This document shows positions 35,453-45,119 of a stretch of 64,000 nucleotides of DNA, in pieces. Source of the stretch: Camelimonas fluminis (lineage in GTDB: Bacteria > Pseudomonadota > Alphaproteobacteria > Rhizobiales > Beijerinckiaceae); the NCBI RefSeq assembly GCF_014656355.1, contig NZ_BNCG01000001.1:102596-166595 (forward strand), in the 5' to 3' direction. The notes under the pieces are model-generated. The model was not told the DNA's origin and made no database searches. It worked only from the letters and a program-made list of their open reading frames with translations. The translations under genes were made by a program, and so were the position numbers. Position 1 is the stretch's first letter; each line of letters opens with the position of its first letter.

Positions 35453-36634
35453 ATGGCTGATCTTGAGACATTCCGCGCCGAAACCCGCGCATGGCTGGAG
35501 GCGAATTGCCCGGCCGAGATGCGCACGCCGACCGAGGACGAGGAAGACACCGTCTGGGGTGGGCGCAATCCGACTTTCCGCAATGACGCCCAGCGCGTCT
35601 GGCTGGAGCGCATGGGCGCGAAGGGCTGGACCGCGCCGGAGTGGCCGGCCGCATATGGCGGCGGCGGACTGTCCCGCGACGAGGCCAAGATCCTCGCCGG
35701 GGAAATGCGCGACCTCGGCTGCCGCTCGCCCCTGTCGTCGTTTGGCCTCTGGATGCTTGGCCCGGCGCTGTTGAAGTACGGCTCCGAGGAACAGAAGAAA
35801 AAGTATCTGCCGCCAATCGTGCGCGGCGAGATCCGCTGGTGCCAGGGTTATTCCGAGCCGGGCGCGGGCTCTGACCTCGCCTCCCTGCAAACCCGCGCCG
35901 AGGACAGGGGTGACCATTTCCTCGTCAACGGTTCGAAAATCTGGACCAGCTACGCCGACAAGGCCGACTGGATCTTCTGCCTTGTGCGCACCGATCCCAA
36001 GGCGCCCAAGCACGAAGGCATTTCCTTCCTGCTGTTCGACATGGCCTCGCCTGGCGTCAGCACCCAGCCGATCCTGCTGATTTCCGGCAAGTCGCCGTTC
36101 TGTCAGACCTTCTTCGACGACGTGAAGGTTCCGAAGGACCAACTGGTCGGCATTCCGAACAAGGGTTGGGAAATCGCCAAATACCTCCTGACTCACGAGC
36201 GCAATTCAATCAGCTCGATGGGTGGGCGCGCCCACCGGCCGGTGCATGAGGTCGCCGCCGCTCATGTTGGTCTCAACGATCAGGGATTGCTCGACGACAA
36301 TCTGTTGCGCGGCCAGATCGCCCGTCTTGAGGTGGATGAAATCGCCTTCGAGTTCGCCATGGAGCGGGCTGGCGACATGGCGAAGCGCGGCGAGATCCAC
36401 GGCGCCTATTCCTCGCTGCTGAAATATTATGGTTCGGAACTGAACAAGCGCCGTCACGAGACGCTGATGGCCTCGGGCGGCTCTGACGCGCTGGAGTGGG
36501 AAAGCGATCGGTCCGAGCACGGCGCGGCGCCGCGCGCGTGGCTGCGCACCAAGGCGAACTCGATCGAGGGCGGCACTTCCGAGGTGCAGCTCAACATCCT
36601 CGCCAAGCGCATTCTGGAGCTGCCGGGCGCGTAA
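35453..36634 (+). CDS. Acyl-CoA dehydrogenase, probable large/alpha partner
   Basis: This 393-residue ACAD has the motifs [29 protein letters not shown], and a C-terminal loop SIEGGTSEVQLN. It resembles the larger chain of two-gene ACADs such as pimeloyl-CoA dehydrogenase and the steroid-degrading FadE pairs. The next gene, 94 bp downstream, encodes a second ACAD with a degenerate C-terminal loop, which suggests a heteromeric enzyme. Start ATG 35453 has GAGGG four bases upstream; ATG 35450 is directly adjacent as an alternative. Confidence 0.92.
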   Translation: MADLETFRAETRAWLEANCPAEMRTPTEDEEDTVWGGRNPTFRNDAQRVWLERMGAKGWTAPEWPAAYGGGGLSRDEAKILAGEMRDLGCRSPLSSFGLWMLGPALLKYGSEEQKKKYLPPIVRGEIRWCQGYSEPGAGSDLASLQTRAEDRGDHFLVNGSKIWTSYADKADWIFCLVRTDPKAPKHEGISFLLFDMASPGVSTQPILLISGKSPFCQTFFDDVKVPKDQLVGIPNKGWEIAKYLLTHERNSISSMGGRAHRPVHEVAAAHVGLNDQGLLDDNLLRGQIARLEVDEIAFEFAMERAGDMAKRGEIHGAYSSLLKYYGSELNKRRHETLMASGGSDALEWESDRSEHGAAPRAWLRTKANSIEGGTSEVQLNILAKRILELPGA

Positions 36635-36728
36635 CGCGCTCCCGGTGTTTCGCCCGTTGTTTTGACAGACGCGGCGTTTCCCGGCGGCAGGCCGGTCGAG
36701 ACGCCGCCATGTAACAGGAACAGAAGTC

Positions 36729-37868
36729 ATGGCGCTTGTGCTGAATGACGAACAGACCATGCTGCGCGACACGGCCCGCAGCTTCCTCGCCAGCGAGGCG
36801 CCGGTGGCGGCGCTGCGCCAGTTGCGCGACGCCAATGTCGCCGACGGTTTCTCACGCGAGCTGTGGAAGCAGTTCGCGGGGATGGGTTTTGCCGGCGTGC
36901 TGATCCCGGAGGATTTCGGCGGCGTTGGCCTCGGCCATGTGGAGGCGGGCGTTGTGGCCGAGGAGATCGGCCGGAACCTCGCGGCGACGCCGTTCCTGTC
37001 CACCGCCGTGCTGACGGCGAGCGCGCTGCTGAACGGCGGCTCGGACGCCCAGAAAGCGGCGTGGCTGCCGAAGATCGCCGGCGGCGAGATCATCGGCGCC
37101 CTGGCCGTCGACGAAGGCGCCAAGCATCGGCCGGAGAAGACGGCGCTGCAGGCGACCCGCACCGGCAACGGCTTTACCCTCAACGGCGCCAAGACCTTCG
37201 TGGTCGACGGCCATGTGGCCGATCTGCTGGTGGTGGCGGCGCGCACCTCTGGCCAGCCGGGCGAAACCCAGGGGCTGACCCTGTTCCTCGTCGCCGGCGA
37301 TGCTGGCGGCGTCAGCCGTGAGCGCACGGTGATGGTCGACGCCCACAACGCCGCGCGCGTCAACTTCGACAATGTCCAGGTTGACGCCGACGCGGCGCTG
37401 GGGCCGGTCGATGGCGGCTATGAGCTGCTGGAGCGGGTGCTGAACGTCGGCCGCGCCGTGCTGGCGGCGGAGCTGTCTGGCGTCGGCGGCCAGGCCTTCG
37501 ACATCGCTCAGGCATATGTGAAGGAGCGCAGTCAGTTCGGCCGCATCATCGGCGAGTTCCAGGCCTTGCAGCATCGCTCGGCGCATTTGTTCAGCGAACT
37601 GGAAGTGACCCGGGCCGCCGTCATCAAGGCGCTTCAGACGCTTGACGCCAGCCCGGAGAAGGCGGCGACCATCGTGGCGGTGGCCAAGGCCCGCGCTGGA
37701 GCCAGCACCGAGCTGGCGGTGCAGGAGGGCGTGCAGATGCATGGCGGCAACGGCATGACCGACGCCTTCGACATTGGCCTCTACATGAAGCGCGCCCGGG
37801 TGGCGCAGGAGTTGCTGGGCGACAGCAATTTCCATGCTGATCGTCTGGCCCGCGCCAACGGTTACTGA
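36729..37868 (+). CDS. Acyl-CoA dehydrogenase, probable small/beta partner
   Basis: This 379-residue ACAD-fold protein begins MALVLNDEQTMLRDTARSFLA and contains FTLNGAKTFVVDGHVADLLVV, ERSQFGRIIGEFQALQH and MHGGNGMTDAFDIGLY. The usual C-terminal (Y)EGT-x-(E/Q) loop is replaced by LLGDSNFHADRL, and the [13 protein letters not shown] segment reads ALAVDEGAKHRPE, so key FAD/substrate contacts are altered. Proteins of this type usually pair with a neighbouring ACAD. The ATG at 36729 follows AACAGGAAC. Confidence 0.9.
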   Translation: MALVLNDEQTMLRDTARSFLASEAPVAALRQLRDANVADGFSRELWKQFAGMGFAGVLIPEDFGGVGLGHVEAGVVAEEIGRNLAATPFLSTAVLTASALLNGGSDAQKAAWLPKIAGGEIIGALAVDEGAKHRPEKTALQATRTGNGFTLNGAKTFVVDGHVADLLVVAARTSGQPGETQGLTLFLVAGDAGGVSRERTVMVDAHNAARVNFDNVQVDADAALGPVDGGYELLERVLNVGRAVLAAELSGVGGQAFDIAQAYVKERSQFGRIIGEFQALQHRSAHLFSELEVTRAAVIKALQTLDASPEKAATIVAVAKARAGASTELAVQEGVQMHGGNGMTDAFDIGLYMKRARVAQELLGDSNFHADRLARANGY

Positions 37869-37994
37869 CGCGGCTCAGGGCAAAGCCGGCCGCAGGGCCG
37901 GATTTGCGTTTCTTTTTTGGTTCGACGCGGTTTTCCAGCAGGGCGGCGCATCGCTTTTCCGGAAAAGCGCGCGCCTGCGCAGAAGGGGTTTTCC

Positions 37995-38801
37995 ATGAAG
38001 CTTGCCGACAGGGTGGTGGTGATCACGGGCGGGGCCGACGGCATCGGCAAGGGGCTGGCCCAGCGGTTCCTGAAGGAAAATCCGAAGGCCGTGATTGTCT
38101 GCGACATCAATGAAGCCAAGGTGAAGGCCGCGGCCGGCGAGATTGGCGCCAGCGCCGCTTACGGCTGCGACGTTTCCGATGAAGCGCAACTGGTCGCCAT
38201 GATCGACGATGTCGAGAAGCGTTTCGGCCCCATCGATCTGTTCTGCTCCAACGCCGGCATCGGCGACTTCAGCCGCTCCGATCCAAATTTCGTCGGCGCG
38301 GCTGGCAACGACATCTGGCAGAAGAGTTGGGACGTCAATGTGATGGCCCACGTCTATGCGGCGCGGGCGCTGGTTCCGCGCATGGCCCAGCGTGGCGGCG
38401 GCTATTTCCTCAACACCGCCTCGGCCGCCGGCTTGCTGTCGCAGATCGGCAGCGCCGTTTACGCCACAACCAAGCACGCCGCCGTCGGTTTCGGCGAGAT
38501 TCTGGCCATCACTCACCGTGACGCCGGCATCCGCGTGTCGATGCTGTGCCCGCAGGCGGTGGATACGCCGATGCTGCGCGCCGGCGGCGAAGGCCCGCAG
38601 CACGTGGACGGCGTGCTGACCCCGGCGCAACTGGCCGACGTGGTGGTGGAGGGGCTGGACGAGGAGCGCTTCCTGATCCTGCCGCACGCCCAGGTGCTCG
38701 GCTACATGCGGAAGAAGACGGAAAACTACGACCGCTGGATTGGCGGCATGGCCAAGCTGCGGCGCAGCATGGGCGGCAACTTCGGACCGGCCGGCGACTG
38801 A
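37995..38801 (+). CDS. SDR-family oxidoreductase
   Basis: This 268-residue short-chain dehydrogenase has TGGADGIGKGLAQ (about 12-24), SNAGIGD, catalytic Ser in NTASAAG and YATTK with Tyr and Lys. The C-terminal region (RKKTENYDRWIGGMAKLRR) is longer and more basic than in the other SDRs here. It closes the plus-strand acyl-CoA block and is followed by a strong terminator. Upstream DNA (37924-37985) carries a short GGTTTTCC/GGAAAAGCGC repeat-like hairpin. Confidence 0.92.
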   Translation: MKLADRVVVITGGADGIGKGLAQRFLKENPKAVIVCDINEAKVKAAAGEIGASAAYGCDVSDEAQLVAMIDDVEKRFGPIDLFCSNAGIGDFSRSDPNFVGAAGNDIWQKSWDVNVMAHVYAARALVPRMAQRGGGYFLNTASAAGLLSQIGSAVYATTKHAAVGFGEILAITHRDAGIRVSMLCPQAVDTPMLRAGGEGPQHVDGVLTPAQLADVVVEGLDEERFLILPHAQVLGYMRKKTENYDRWIGGMAKLRRSMGGNFGPAGD

Positions 38802-38884
38802 CCCGGCGTCCTCGTCAGACGCGTGGCGGTGCGGCCCCGACGCCGGGCAAGGCGCGCGCAAGACGGCCTGAAATCAAGGTAAGA

Positions 38885-38918
38885 AACCCGGAGAGCCACG
38901 GCTTCTCCGGGTTTTTTG
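38885..38918 (+). terminator. Rho-independent terminator after the acyl-CoA block
   Basis: A perfect 10-bp stem AACCCGGAGA (38885-38894) with TCTCCGGGTT (38904-38913) is followed by TTTT and ends in a run of six T overall (38912-38917). An AAA run on the left may let it also stop the convergent histidine kinase transcript. Confidence 0.85.
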
Positions 38919-38977
38919 CTGGAGGCGGCTTCCGTTCAGGTCGCCGCCACAACCGGAACGGGTCTGAGGCGCGCGCC

Positions 38978-41122
38978 TCAGGCGGCGTTGTCAAGGCTGA
39001 CGGCGGCGATGGCGTCGAGCGGCAACTCGATGTGGCATTCGACCCCGGATGGGGCATAGGTCATCTCCACCTTGCCGCCCAGTTCACGGCGCAGGCCGCG
39101 ATCGAGCAGCCGGGAGCCGAGGCCTTGCCGGGTTGGCGGCTTCACCTCGGGGCCACTGCTTTCTTTCCAGGTCAGCACCAGTTGCGCCGGCGTTGATCCC
39201 GCCGGCGGCGTGATGGACCAGGCGACCTGTACGCGGCCGGCGTCGGTCGACAGCGCGCCGTATTTGGCGGCGTTGGTCGCCAGCTCGTGGAAGCACATGC
39301 ACAGGGTCAGGGTGGCGCGCGGACGCAGACGGATGCGCGGGCCCTCGGTCATGATCCGGGTGTGGGCGGCGTTCTGGTACGGCTTCAGTTCCGAGGCGAG
39401 CGCCTCGTCCAGCCAGGCGCCGCGCCAGTCGCTGGCGGTCAGTAGGTCGTGGGTCTTAGCCAGGCCCACCAGCCGCTCCTCGAAGGCTTCCCAGGCCTGG
39501 TCGGCGGCGGTGGAGCGGCGGGTCAGCAGGGCGATCGACTGCACGGTCGCCAGCGAGTTTTTCACCCGGTGGTTCAGCTCCCGCAACAGCATGCGCTGCC
39601 GGTCGGCCGCCGTGCGGCGTTCGGTGATTTCCTGCACGAGGCCGACGACGGTGGGCGGCCCGCTTGCCCGCATGACGGGCCGGCCCCGCACCTCAATCCA
39701 GTGCGTGGTGCTGTCCGGCCACTGCACGCAGATCTCGACGATGAACTGTTCGCCTCCGCCGATCCCCCTGGCGATGGCGTTGAAGTGCTCGGCGCGATGC
39801 TGGGGGTGCAGGGCGGCGCCCAGGGTATGCAGATCAAGCCGGCCGGCGGGAATGCCCATCAGCACGCGGCTGCGGTCGGAGCCGGTGAGTTCATTGGTTT
39901 CGGGGTCAAAGCTCCAGGCGCCCAGCTCGCTGGCTTCCATCGCCAGGCGCAGACGCTGTTCACTGGCGCGCAGCATGGCCTCAACCTGGTCCCGCTCCGC
40001 ATTGCGCCGGGCCAGTTGGTGCGAGGCGTCGCGGAGCGCCCGCTGCACCTCATCGAATTCCGTGACGCCGGTGCGGCGACCGGGAATGATGTCGCCGCGC
40101 GCCAGACGGCCGGCGGATGCGGTGAGCCGGGCCACCGGCCGCAGGAGCTGCCGGGACAGATAGATGACGTGCAGAAGACCGAGCACGGCCACGAGCGCGA
40201 GGGCGCCCAGCCAGGCGAGGGAGCGGTTGAACGCGGCTTCCAGCCGGTGCTGCGGGTAGGCGAGGATGAAGTACCAGCCATAGCGCGGCGTTTTGCTGAA
40301 CACGGCGGTTGACGTCGCCTGGCCCTGCCGTTCGAGATTGATCACCCCTTCGTCGTGCTGTCCCATCTGCACGCGCAGGGCCGGTGGGGCCAGCGGCTCG
40401 CTGAACAGGTTGTCGTTCCGGGTGCGGGCGACGATGTCGCCGAGTGGGCCAGCGGCGGCGCCGTTCCATTCGCTGGAGCCGAAACCGTTGCCGGCAAGGA
40501 AGCGGGCCAGGACCGAGGAACTGATCTCGGCGCTCATGATGCGACGCTCGGGGCCATCGCCCGGAAACGGCGCGTCGATGATCACCACGCGGCCATCGAC
40601 CGAGGGCGCCGGATGAATGGAAATCACCGGCTTGCCGGTGAGCAGGGCGTCATGTAGCGCACGGTGGCGGGCCGGCGTCCCGCGGAGCGCTGTCAGCGTC
40701 TCGCTCTCCGAAAATTCCAGCTCGCCGCTGGCGCGTTCGAGGGAGATCCGCACGCCTTCCAGCAAGGTCTGTTCATTGATCCGGCGGCGCAACGCCGCTT
40801 GGTGGTCGGTGGCGGGAAGGGGTTGCTGCACCACGACCTGAACCGATGTCTCGAGCTTCTTCAGCTCGCGATCGAGGTGAAGGGCGAGGGTGCGCGCCGT
40901 TTGCAGCAGGATCTCTTCCGTGGCGCTTTTTTCCGCGTCATAGGCCGAATACAGGCCGCCCGCCGCAATGACGAGCGCGGGAACGATCAGGGAAATGACC
41001 AGCCACAGCAGGCGTTGGGCGAAGGGAAGGCTCTTGCGCTCCCCACGATCTGAAAACAGCCCCAAACCGGTCACCCCCGTCACGCCAGACGGTCCCCTTC
41101 GCAGCACGGCGCGCCGTGTCAC
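38978..41122 (-). CDS. HWE-family sensor histidine kinase with periplasmic sensor, HAMP and PAS
   Basis: This 714-residue inner-membrane kinase has a first membrane helix (about 37-60), a periplasmic sensing region (61-300), a second helix (302-323), a HAMP segment, a PAS domain (about 385-505) and an HWE kinase core. The phospho-acceptor is His518 in ELNHRVKNSLA, the N box is CFHELATNAAKYGAL (Asn617), and the defining W-x-E is TWKES (652-654). HWE kinases often serve light, stress or general stress signalling in Rhizobiales. No response regulator is adjacent. Start GTG 41122 has GGAGGGG upstream. Confidence 0.93.
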   Translation of the reverse strand: MTRRAVLRRGPSGVTGVTGLGLFSDRGERKSLPFAQRLLWLVISLIVPALVIAAGGLYSAYDAEKSATEEILLQTARTLALHLDRELKKLETSVQVVVQQPLPATDHQAALRRRINEQTLLEGVRISLERASGELEFSESETLTALRGTPARHRALHDALLTGKPVISIHPAPSVDGRVVIIDAPFPGDGPERRIMSAEISSSVLARFLAGNGFGSSEWNGAAAGPLGDIVARTRNDNLFSEPLAPPALRVQMGQHDEGVINLERQGQATSTAVFSKTPRYGWYFILAYPQHRLEAAFNRSLAWLGALALVAVLGLLHVIYLSRQLLRPVARLTASAGRLARGDIIPGRRTGVTEFDEVQRALRDASHQLARRNAERDQVEAMLRASEQRLRLAMEASELGAWSFDPETNELTGSDRSRVLMGIPAGRLDLHTLGAALHPQHRAEHFNAIARGIGGGEQFIVEICVQWPDSTTHWIEVRGRPVMRASGPPTVVGLVQEITERRTAADRQRMLLRELNHRVKNSLATVQSIALLTRRSTAADQAWEAFEERLVGLAKTHDLLTASDWRGAWLDEALASELKPYQNAAHTRIMTEGPRIRLRPRATLTLCMCFHELATNAAKYGALSTDAGRVQVAWSITPPAGSTPAQLVLTWKESSGPEVKPPTRQGLGSRLLDRGLRRELGGKVEMTYAPSGVECHIELPLDAIAAVSLDNAA

Positions 41123-41277
41123 TGGCCCCTCCGTGAGATCAGACGCCCGTCAGGATAGAGCGGTCAATAATATGGCTGGTTACATGGCGGATAGAGTGTG
41201 CGCAAGTCTTGTCAGTTACGTCAATCGTCGCGCACAGGCGCATGTTACGCATGTTTGCGCGTCTTTCGCCAAACGCT

Positions 41278-42534
41278 TTACTGTGGCGCGGCGGGCGACT
41301 TTGGCGGTCGCCCAGCGAGAACCAGGGTCACGCAGCCGGAAAAACCCAGTATGGCGGCAAAAAGATAAGGCGCCCCATAGTCGTGAAACGCGTCGTGCAG
41401 CAGGCCCAGCATCATGGGGCCGCCAGCAACGCCGGCCATGGTGATGAGCGTGTGGGCCGAGTAAATCCGGCCATATTCACGTGTCCCGAATGCCTCGGCG
41501 ACAAGTAGCGGCTGCATCATCAGCAGGTTGCCGACGGGCAGGCCAAACAGCACCACTGCTGTCAGCAGCAGGATGCGGTCCTGGCTGAATGACACCAGCA
41601 GCAACGCCGCCGCCTGGAAGAACATCGAGATCAGCGTGAACGGCAGGCTGGGCGCCCGCAGCAGGATGACGCCGCCGCTCAGCCGGCCGGTAATGCTGGC
41701 GAAGGCGAGCAGTGAAACTCCCAGCGCCGCCGCATCGTGGCCGGCGCGCGAGGCGATCATGCTGAACAGATGGGCGATGCCGCCAACCTGCGCCGACATG
41801 GTGAAGACGTAGGCGATGGACAGGCCCCAGAAGAAGCGGCTGGCGCGCGCCTGCGGCCAGGTGAAGCCGGTGCGCACCAGGCCAGGTTTCTGGCCCGGAC
41901 GGACCGGGACGCCATCCGGATTGAGGCCCATGCTTTCAGGCGAGGGGCGCAACACCAGCAGGGTGAGCGGCACGACGCCAATGAAGAAAGCCGCGCCGAG
42001 CCAGGGGCCGGCGCCGTCGAGGCCGACGCGGGCAATGAGCCAGGCTGTGACAGGGGTGATGAGCGCGCCGCCCAGCGACAGGCCGGTCATGGCGATGGAC
42101 AGCGCCGTTGCCCGCCTGGCGTCGAACCAGCGGGTGAGCAGGGTCATGGCCGGCACCAGGCCGCAACCGCCATAGGCCAGGCCAAACAGCAGGTAAAACA
42201 GGTAAAGCTGCCATGGCGTACGCACCCAGCCGATGGCGGAGAGGGCGAAGGCGCTGAGCGTCGCCGCGCAGATGACGAAGTATCGGGCGTCAATCCGGTC
42301 GATGAACCGGCCAGTGACGATGCCGGCGATGCCTGATGACAGGAAGAACAGGGCCGTCGCGTTGCTGGCCATGGCGACCGGGAAGCCGCGCTCGGCCACG
42401 AAAGCCTGCAGCAGCACCGACAGGTTATAGAAAGCCAGACCGCCGATGGTGGTGAGCAGCACGGTCATCGCCGCCACGATCCACCAGCCATAGAAGACGC
42501 GGGAGTCAGGGCGCGGCGCGGGAGCAAACGACAT
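41278..42534 (-). CDS. MFS transporter
   Basis: This 418-residue carrier has about 12 membrane helices and begins MSFAPAPRPDSRVFYGWWIVAAMTV. The FYGWWIV start and GRFIDR-type loop are like monocarboxylate or oxalate/formate carriers of the major facilitator superfamily. The substrate is unknown. The chosen ATG at 42534 is where membrane-type sequence begins; the open frame extends 130 codons further upstream through basic, non-conserved sequence that I do not accept as coding. Confidence 0.9.
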   Translation of the reverse strand: MSFAPAPRPDSRVFYGWWIVAAMTVLLTTIGGLAFYNLSVLLQAFVAERGFPVAMASNATALFFLSSGIAGIVTGRFIDRIDARYFVICAATLSAFALSAIGWVRTPWQLYLFYLLFGLAYGGCGLVPAMTLLTRWFDARRATALSIAMTGLSLGGALITPVTAWLIARVGLDGAGPWLGAAFFIGVVPLTLLVLRPSPESMGLNPDGVPVRPGQKPGLVRTGFTWPQARASRFFWGLSIAYVFTMSAQVGGIAHLFSMIASRAGHDAAALGVSLLAFASITGRLSGGVILLRAPSLPFTLISMFFQAAALLLVSFSQDRILLLTAVVLFGLPVGNLLMMQPLLVAEAFGTREYGRIYSAHTLITMAGVAGGPMMLGLLHDAFHDYGAPYLFAAILGFSGCVTLVLAGRPPKSPAAPQ

Positions 42535-42929
42535 GAAGACGGAATCCTGGCGGTGCGTTCCGGGCGAGGCTACGCCGCCTTGCCTGGGGAATACGTCGGG
42601 GCGCCGGCAGGGGCAGGGCGCCGGTCCGGCGCGCCTGCCAGCGTCCGGTAGCCTGGCTTTTCGGTCGCGGTTCCTGCCCGGATGTGGTCCGGTCCGCGAA
42701 AGACGGCGGAGTGGGCGGGTTGTCCGCTTCCTGTTTCTACACGGTGGCTGAAGGTTGTGGCCAGTGAGCCGGGCGCAGTTCACGGCCGGCCGCCACGCGC
42801 GCTGGACATGCCCCCTGGACAACGCTCTGGCGGACGATGACCTGGGACCGGCCGTCAGCCGGCGAAAGCAGCGCCGGGAGCCGGCGGGCGCGGCCGCGGG
42901 CGAAGCGCGCGCGCTGTTGCCCATCCTGC
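42535..42929. other. Intergenic region upstream of the MFS gene
   Basis: No gene is seen in this GC-rich stretch, which should contain the promoter of the minus-strand MFS gene. The porin terminator adjoins it on the right. Confidence 0.35.
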
Positions 42930-42956
42930 AAAAAAAGGGGGGCCCGAAGGCCCCCC
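42930..42956 (-). terminator. Rho-independent terminator of the porin gene
   Basis: On the minus strand an 8-bp all-GC stem (GGGGGGCC with GGCCCCCC, 42937-42944 and 42949-42956) with a TTCG tetraloop is followed by seven T residues. It ends the porin transcript about 25 bp after the stop. Confidence 0.92.
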
Positions 42957-42980
42957 GCAGTCCGGAGTGAGCTGCAACAA

Positions 42981-44561
42981 TCAGAAGTCGCGCTGGATGC
43001 GGATGCGACCCTGCCAGACGTAGTCCATGTTGGTCGTCTTGGCGTAGTTCACGCCGTTGACGCGGTAGCTGATGTTCTTGTTCTGGTCGGTGACGCGGCC
43101 GTTGTTGATGTTGACCTGCGCGAAGTTGACCTCGGCACCGATGTCGAGGTCCTTGACCGGCGACCAGACGAGGTTGGTGCCGACGTTGAAGACGCTCCAG
43201 TCACGCAGGGCGGAGTTGTTGTTGTAGTTGACGGTCTGCTGGGGCGTGAACGCGAGGTTGGCCGGGATCAGCGCGCCGCCGAGGCCGGCGTAGAGCGGGC
43301 CAACCGCGCTGCGGGCGCCGCTGCCGTACTCAAGCTGGCCATAGCTGGCGAACACGGCCTGACGGACGGTGGGGGTCCAGTAGTGCAGGAAGGCCGCGGT
43401 GAGGGTCCAGCTGGTGCTCAGCTTGATGTCGCCGAAGGCATTGACGTAGCCGTCAACCGTATTGACCGTGAAGCGGCCGAGGTTCTGGCCGGTGAAGGTG
43501 TCGCCGCCAAGCATGGCGCTGACGCCGGTGTAGGACATGGCGCCCTTGCCGTAGGCGGCCTGCAGCCAGAGCTGGTCGCCCTTGGCGATGAACGGCAGGT
43601 TGAACTTCACGCCGGCCTGAACGGCATAACCCCAGGCGGCGTCCGGACGGACCGGGGTGGCGTATGTGCCAGCCGTTCCGGCGGTGGCGAAGTTGCCGAG
43701 GCTGACCTGATGCAGGGCGCCCGAAAGCTGGGCGGAGCCCCACGAACCATCCTGACGCAGCACGCCGACGAAGTCGGGCACATTGAGGCGCTGGGAGCTG
43801 TCAACCGAGGCGTAGCTGGTGGGCAGGCCGGTGATCGGGTTGAAGCTGGCGCCGACGTTGGCGTAGTACTTGCCGCCGGTGATGATCGCGCCCGTGTTGC
43901 CGGACGAATAGATCGGCTGGCGACGGAAGGTGGGGTCTTCCACCGAAACCGTGGCGCTGAAGCCGTTGCCGAGCTTGGCGGTGTAGGCGATGCCGTTGGT
44001 GCTCTGGACGTCGGAGCTGGTGGTGGAGCCAATCAGCTCAAGTTCGTGGCCGTAGAAGTCATAGAACGAGCCGAAACGACCGGCAGTCAGGCCAGCGAAC
44101 TGGATGAAGGCCTTGTCGACTTCAACATACTTCTGGGCGCGACCGTAGGTGTCGACGCCGGTGGCGAAGAACGCCTGGGCGGTGCGCTCGGCGGTGCCGG
44201 AGCGCAGCGGCCAGCCGCCGGTGCGGCTTGCGATTTCGAAGCGGACGAAGGTGCGCAGCGCGCCCCATTCGGTGTTGGTGCGGGCGTCGACCTGCAGGCG
44301 GCCGAGGGCGCGATAGCTCGACTTGTCGGCGTTGATCGTCTTCAACGGACCCGAATACTGGTATTCGAAGCGGGCGCGGCCGCCGATGCGGATGCAGGTG
44401 TCCGTGCCGGGAATATAGAAGAATCCAGGGCCGAAGGTGTTGCAGACCTTCACATACTCCACGGGGGCCGACTTCGTCATGGGAAGGTCGGCGGCATTGG
44501 CGCCAGCGACAGCGCCAAGGGACGCGACGGAACCGAGCAGAAGCGCTCTGACGATGCTCAC
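42981..44561 (-). CDS. Rhizobiales-type outer-membrane porin
   Basis: This 526-residue outer-membrane protein forms a diffusion channel. It has a signal peptide (VSIVRALLLGSVASLGAVAGANA), the hallmark N terminus of Rhizobiales porins (PVEYVKVCNTFGPGFFYIPGTDTCIRIGG), many amphipathic beta strands, and a C-terminal Phe (RIRIQRDF) for barrel assembly. Start GTG 44561 follows TGGAG at a spacing of 8. A very long in-frame extension exists upstream but is not coding-like. A strong terminator follows, fitting a highly expressed single gene. Confidence 0.94.
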   Translation of the reverse strand: MSIVRALLLGSVASLGAVAGANAADLPMTKSAPVEYVKVCNTFGPGFFYIPGTDTCIRIGGRARFEYQYSGPLKTINADKSSYRALGRLQVDARTNTEWGALRTFVRFEIASRTGGWPLRSGTAERTAQAFFATGVDTYGRAQKYVEVDKAFIQFAGLTAGRFGSFYDFYGHELELIGSTTSSDVQSTNGIAYTAKLGNGFSATVSVEDPTFRRQPIYSSGNTGAIITGGKYYANVGASFNPITGLPTSYASVDSSQRLNVPDFVGVLRQDGSWGSAQLSGALHQVSLGNFATAGTAGTYATPVRPDAAWGYAVQAGVKFNLPFIAKGDQLWLQAAYGKGAMSYTGVSAMLGGDTFTGQNLGRFTVNTVDGYVNAFGDIKLSTSWTLTAAFLHYWTPTVRQAVFASYGQLEYGSGARSAVGPLYAGLGGALIPANLAFTPQQTVNYNNNSALRDWSVFNVGTNLVWSPVKDLDIGAEVNFAQVNINNGRVTDQNKNISYRVNGVNYAKTTNMDYVWQGRIRIQRDF

Positions 44562-45119
44562 GATGGAAACTCCAGAAGTATGGGCGCCCTCGGCCCAATG
44601 ACGAATTTGTGCGTTTCCGGACTTTTGGCGCCGGCTGTCGAGGGGATAGCGGCGCGATATGACAGTCTTGCAACAAGAGCTGACGCAATGCAAAGGCGCG
44701 GATATCATGAAGATGTGTGGTTGATCGTAGTTTTTATTTATAATATCTGTCACAAAAATGTTATAATTTGGAAAATTATTCCAATAACCAAGACTTTCAT
44801 GTTCCAGATTTTGGATTGTGCAATTTTGAACGGGAGGCATCACCCCGGCGCCAGCCTCCTGTTGCTGGATTGGCCATGGCTTGCCTTTGGAAAGATTCAG
44901 AATTCCGGCGCGTTTGGCGAAAAAATTTTGATGATGGCTATACGCAATGTGGCCAAATCCGCTGAAGAGGGCGCCGGCAATGTGGCGGAGTTGCGCCGTG
45001 ACTGTGTAGGTGTTGCGGCTTGGCCACATATTTAGGCCGCGGATTGCTTGCCGTGACCGGCTGATTGGGGTCAACTCCCCCAAAATATGGCAAATCACAA
45101 ATACAGGTGAGGATACGTG
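44562..45119. promoter_or_regulatory. Divergent regulatory region between porin and CoA ligase
   Basis: No gene is seen. This 558-bp region is AT-rich at 44710-44830, unusual for the window. It contains the palindrome TTGGAAAATTATTCCAA (44768-44784) and a 10-bp inverted repeat ATGTGGCCAA (44947-44956)/TTGGCCACAT (45020-45029). It should carry promoters for both flanking genes. Confidence 0.5.

Noticed and set aside
42837..45035. A 732-codon plus-strand frame over the porin gene.
   Set aside because: It crosses the porin terminator and promoter and has no ribosome-binding site or domain.
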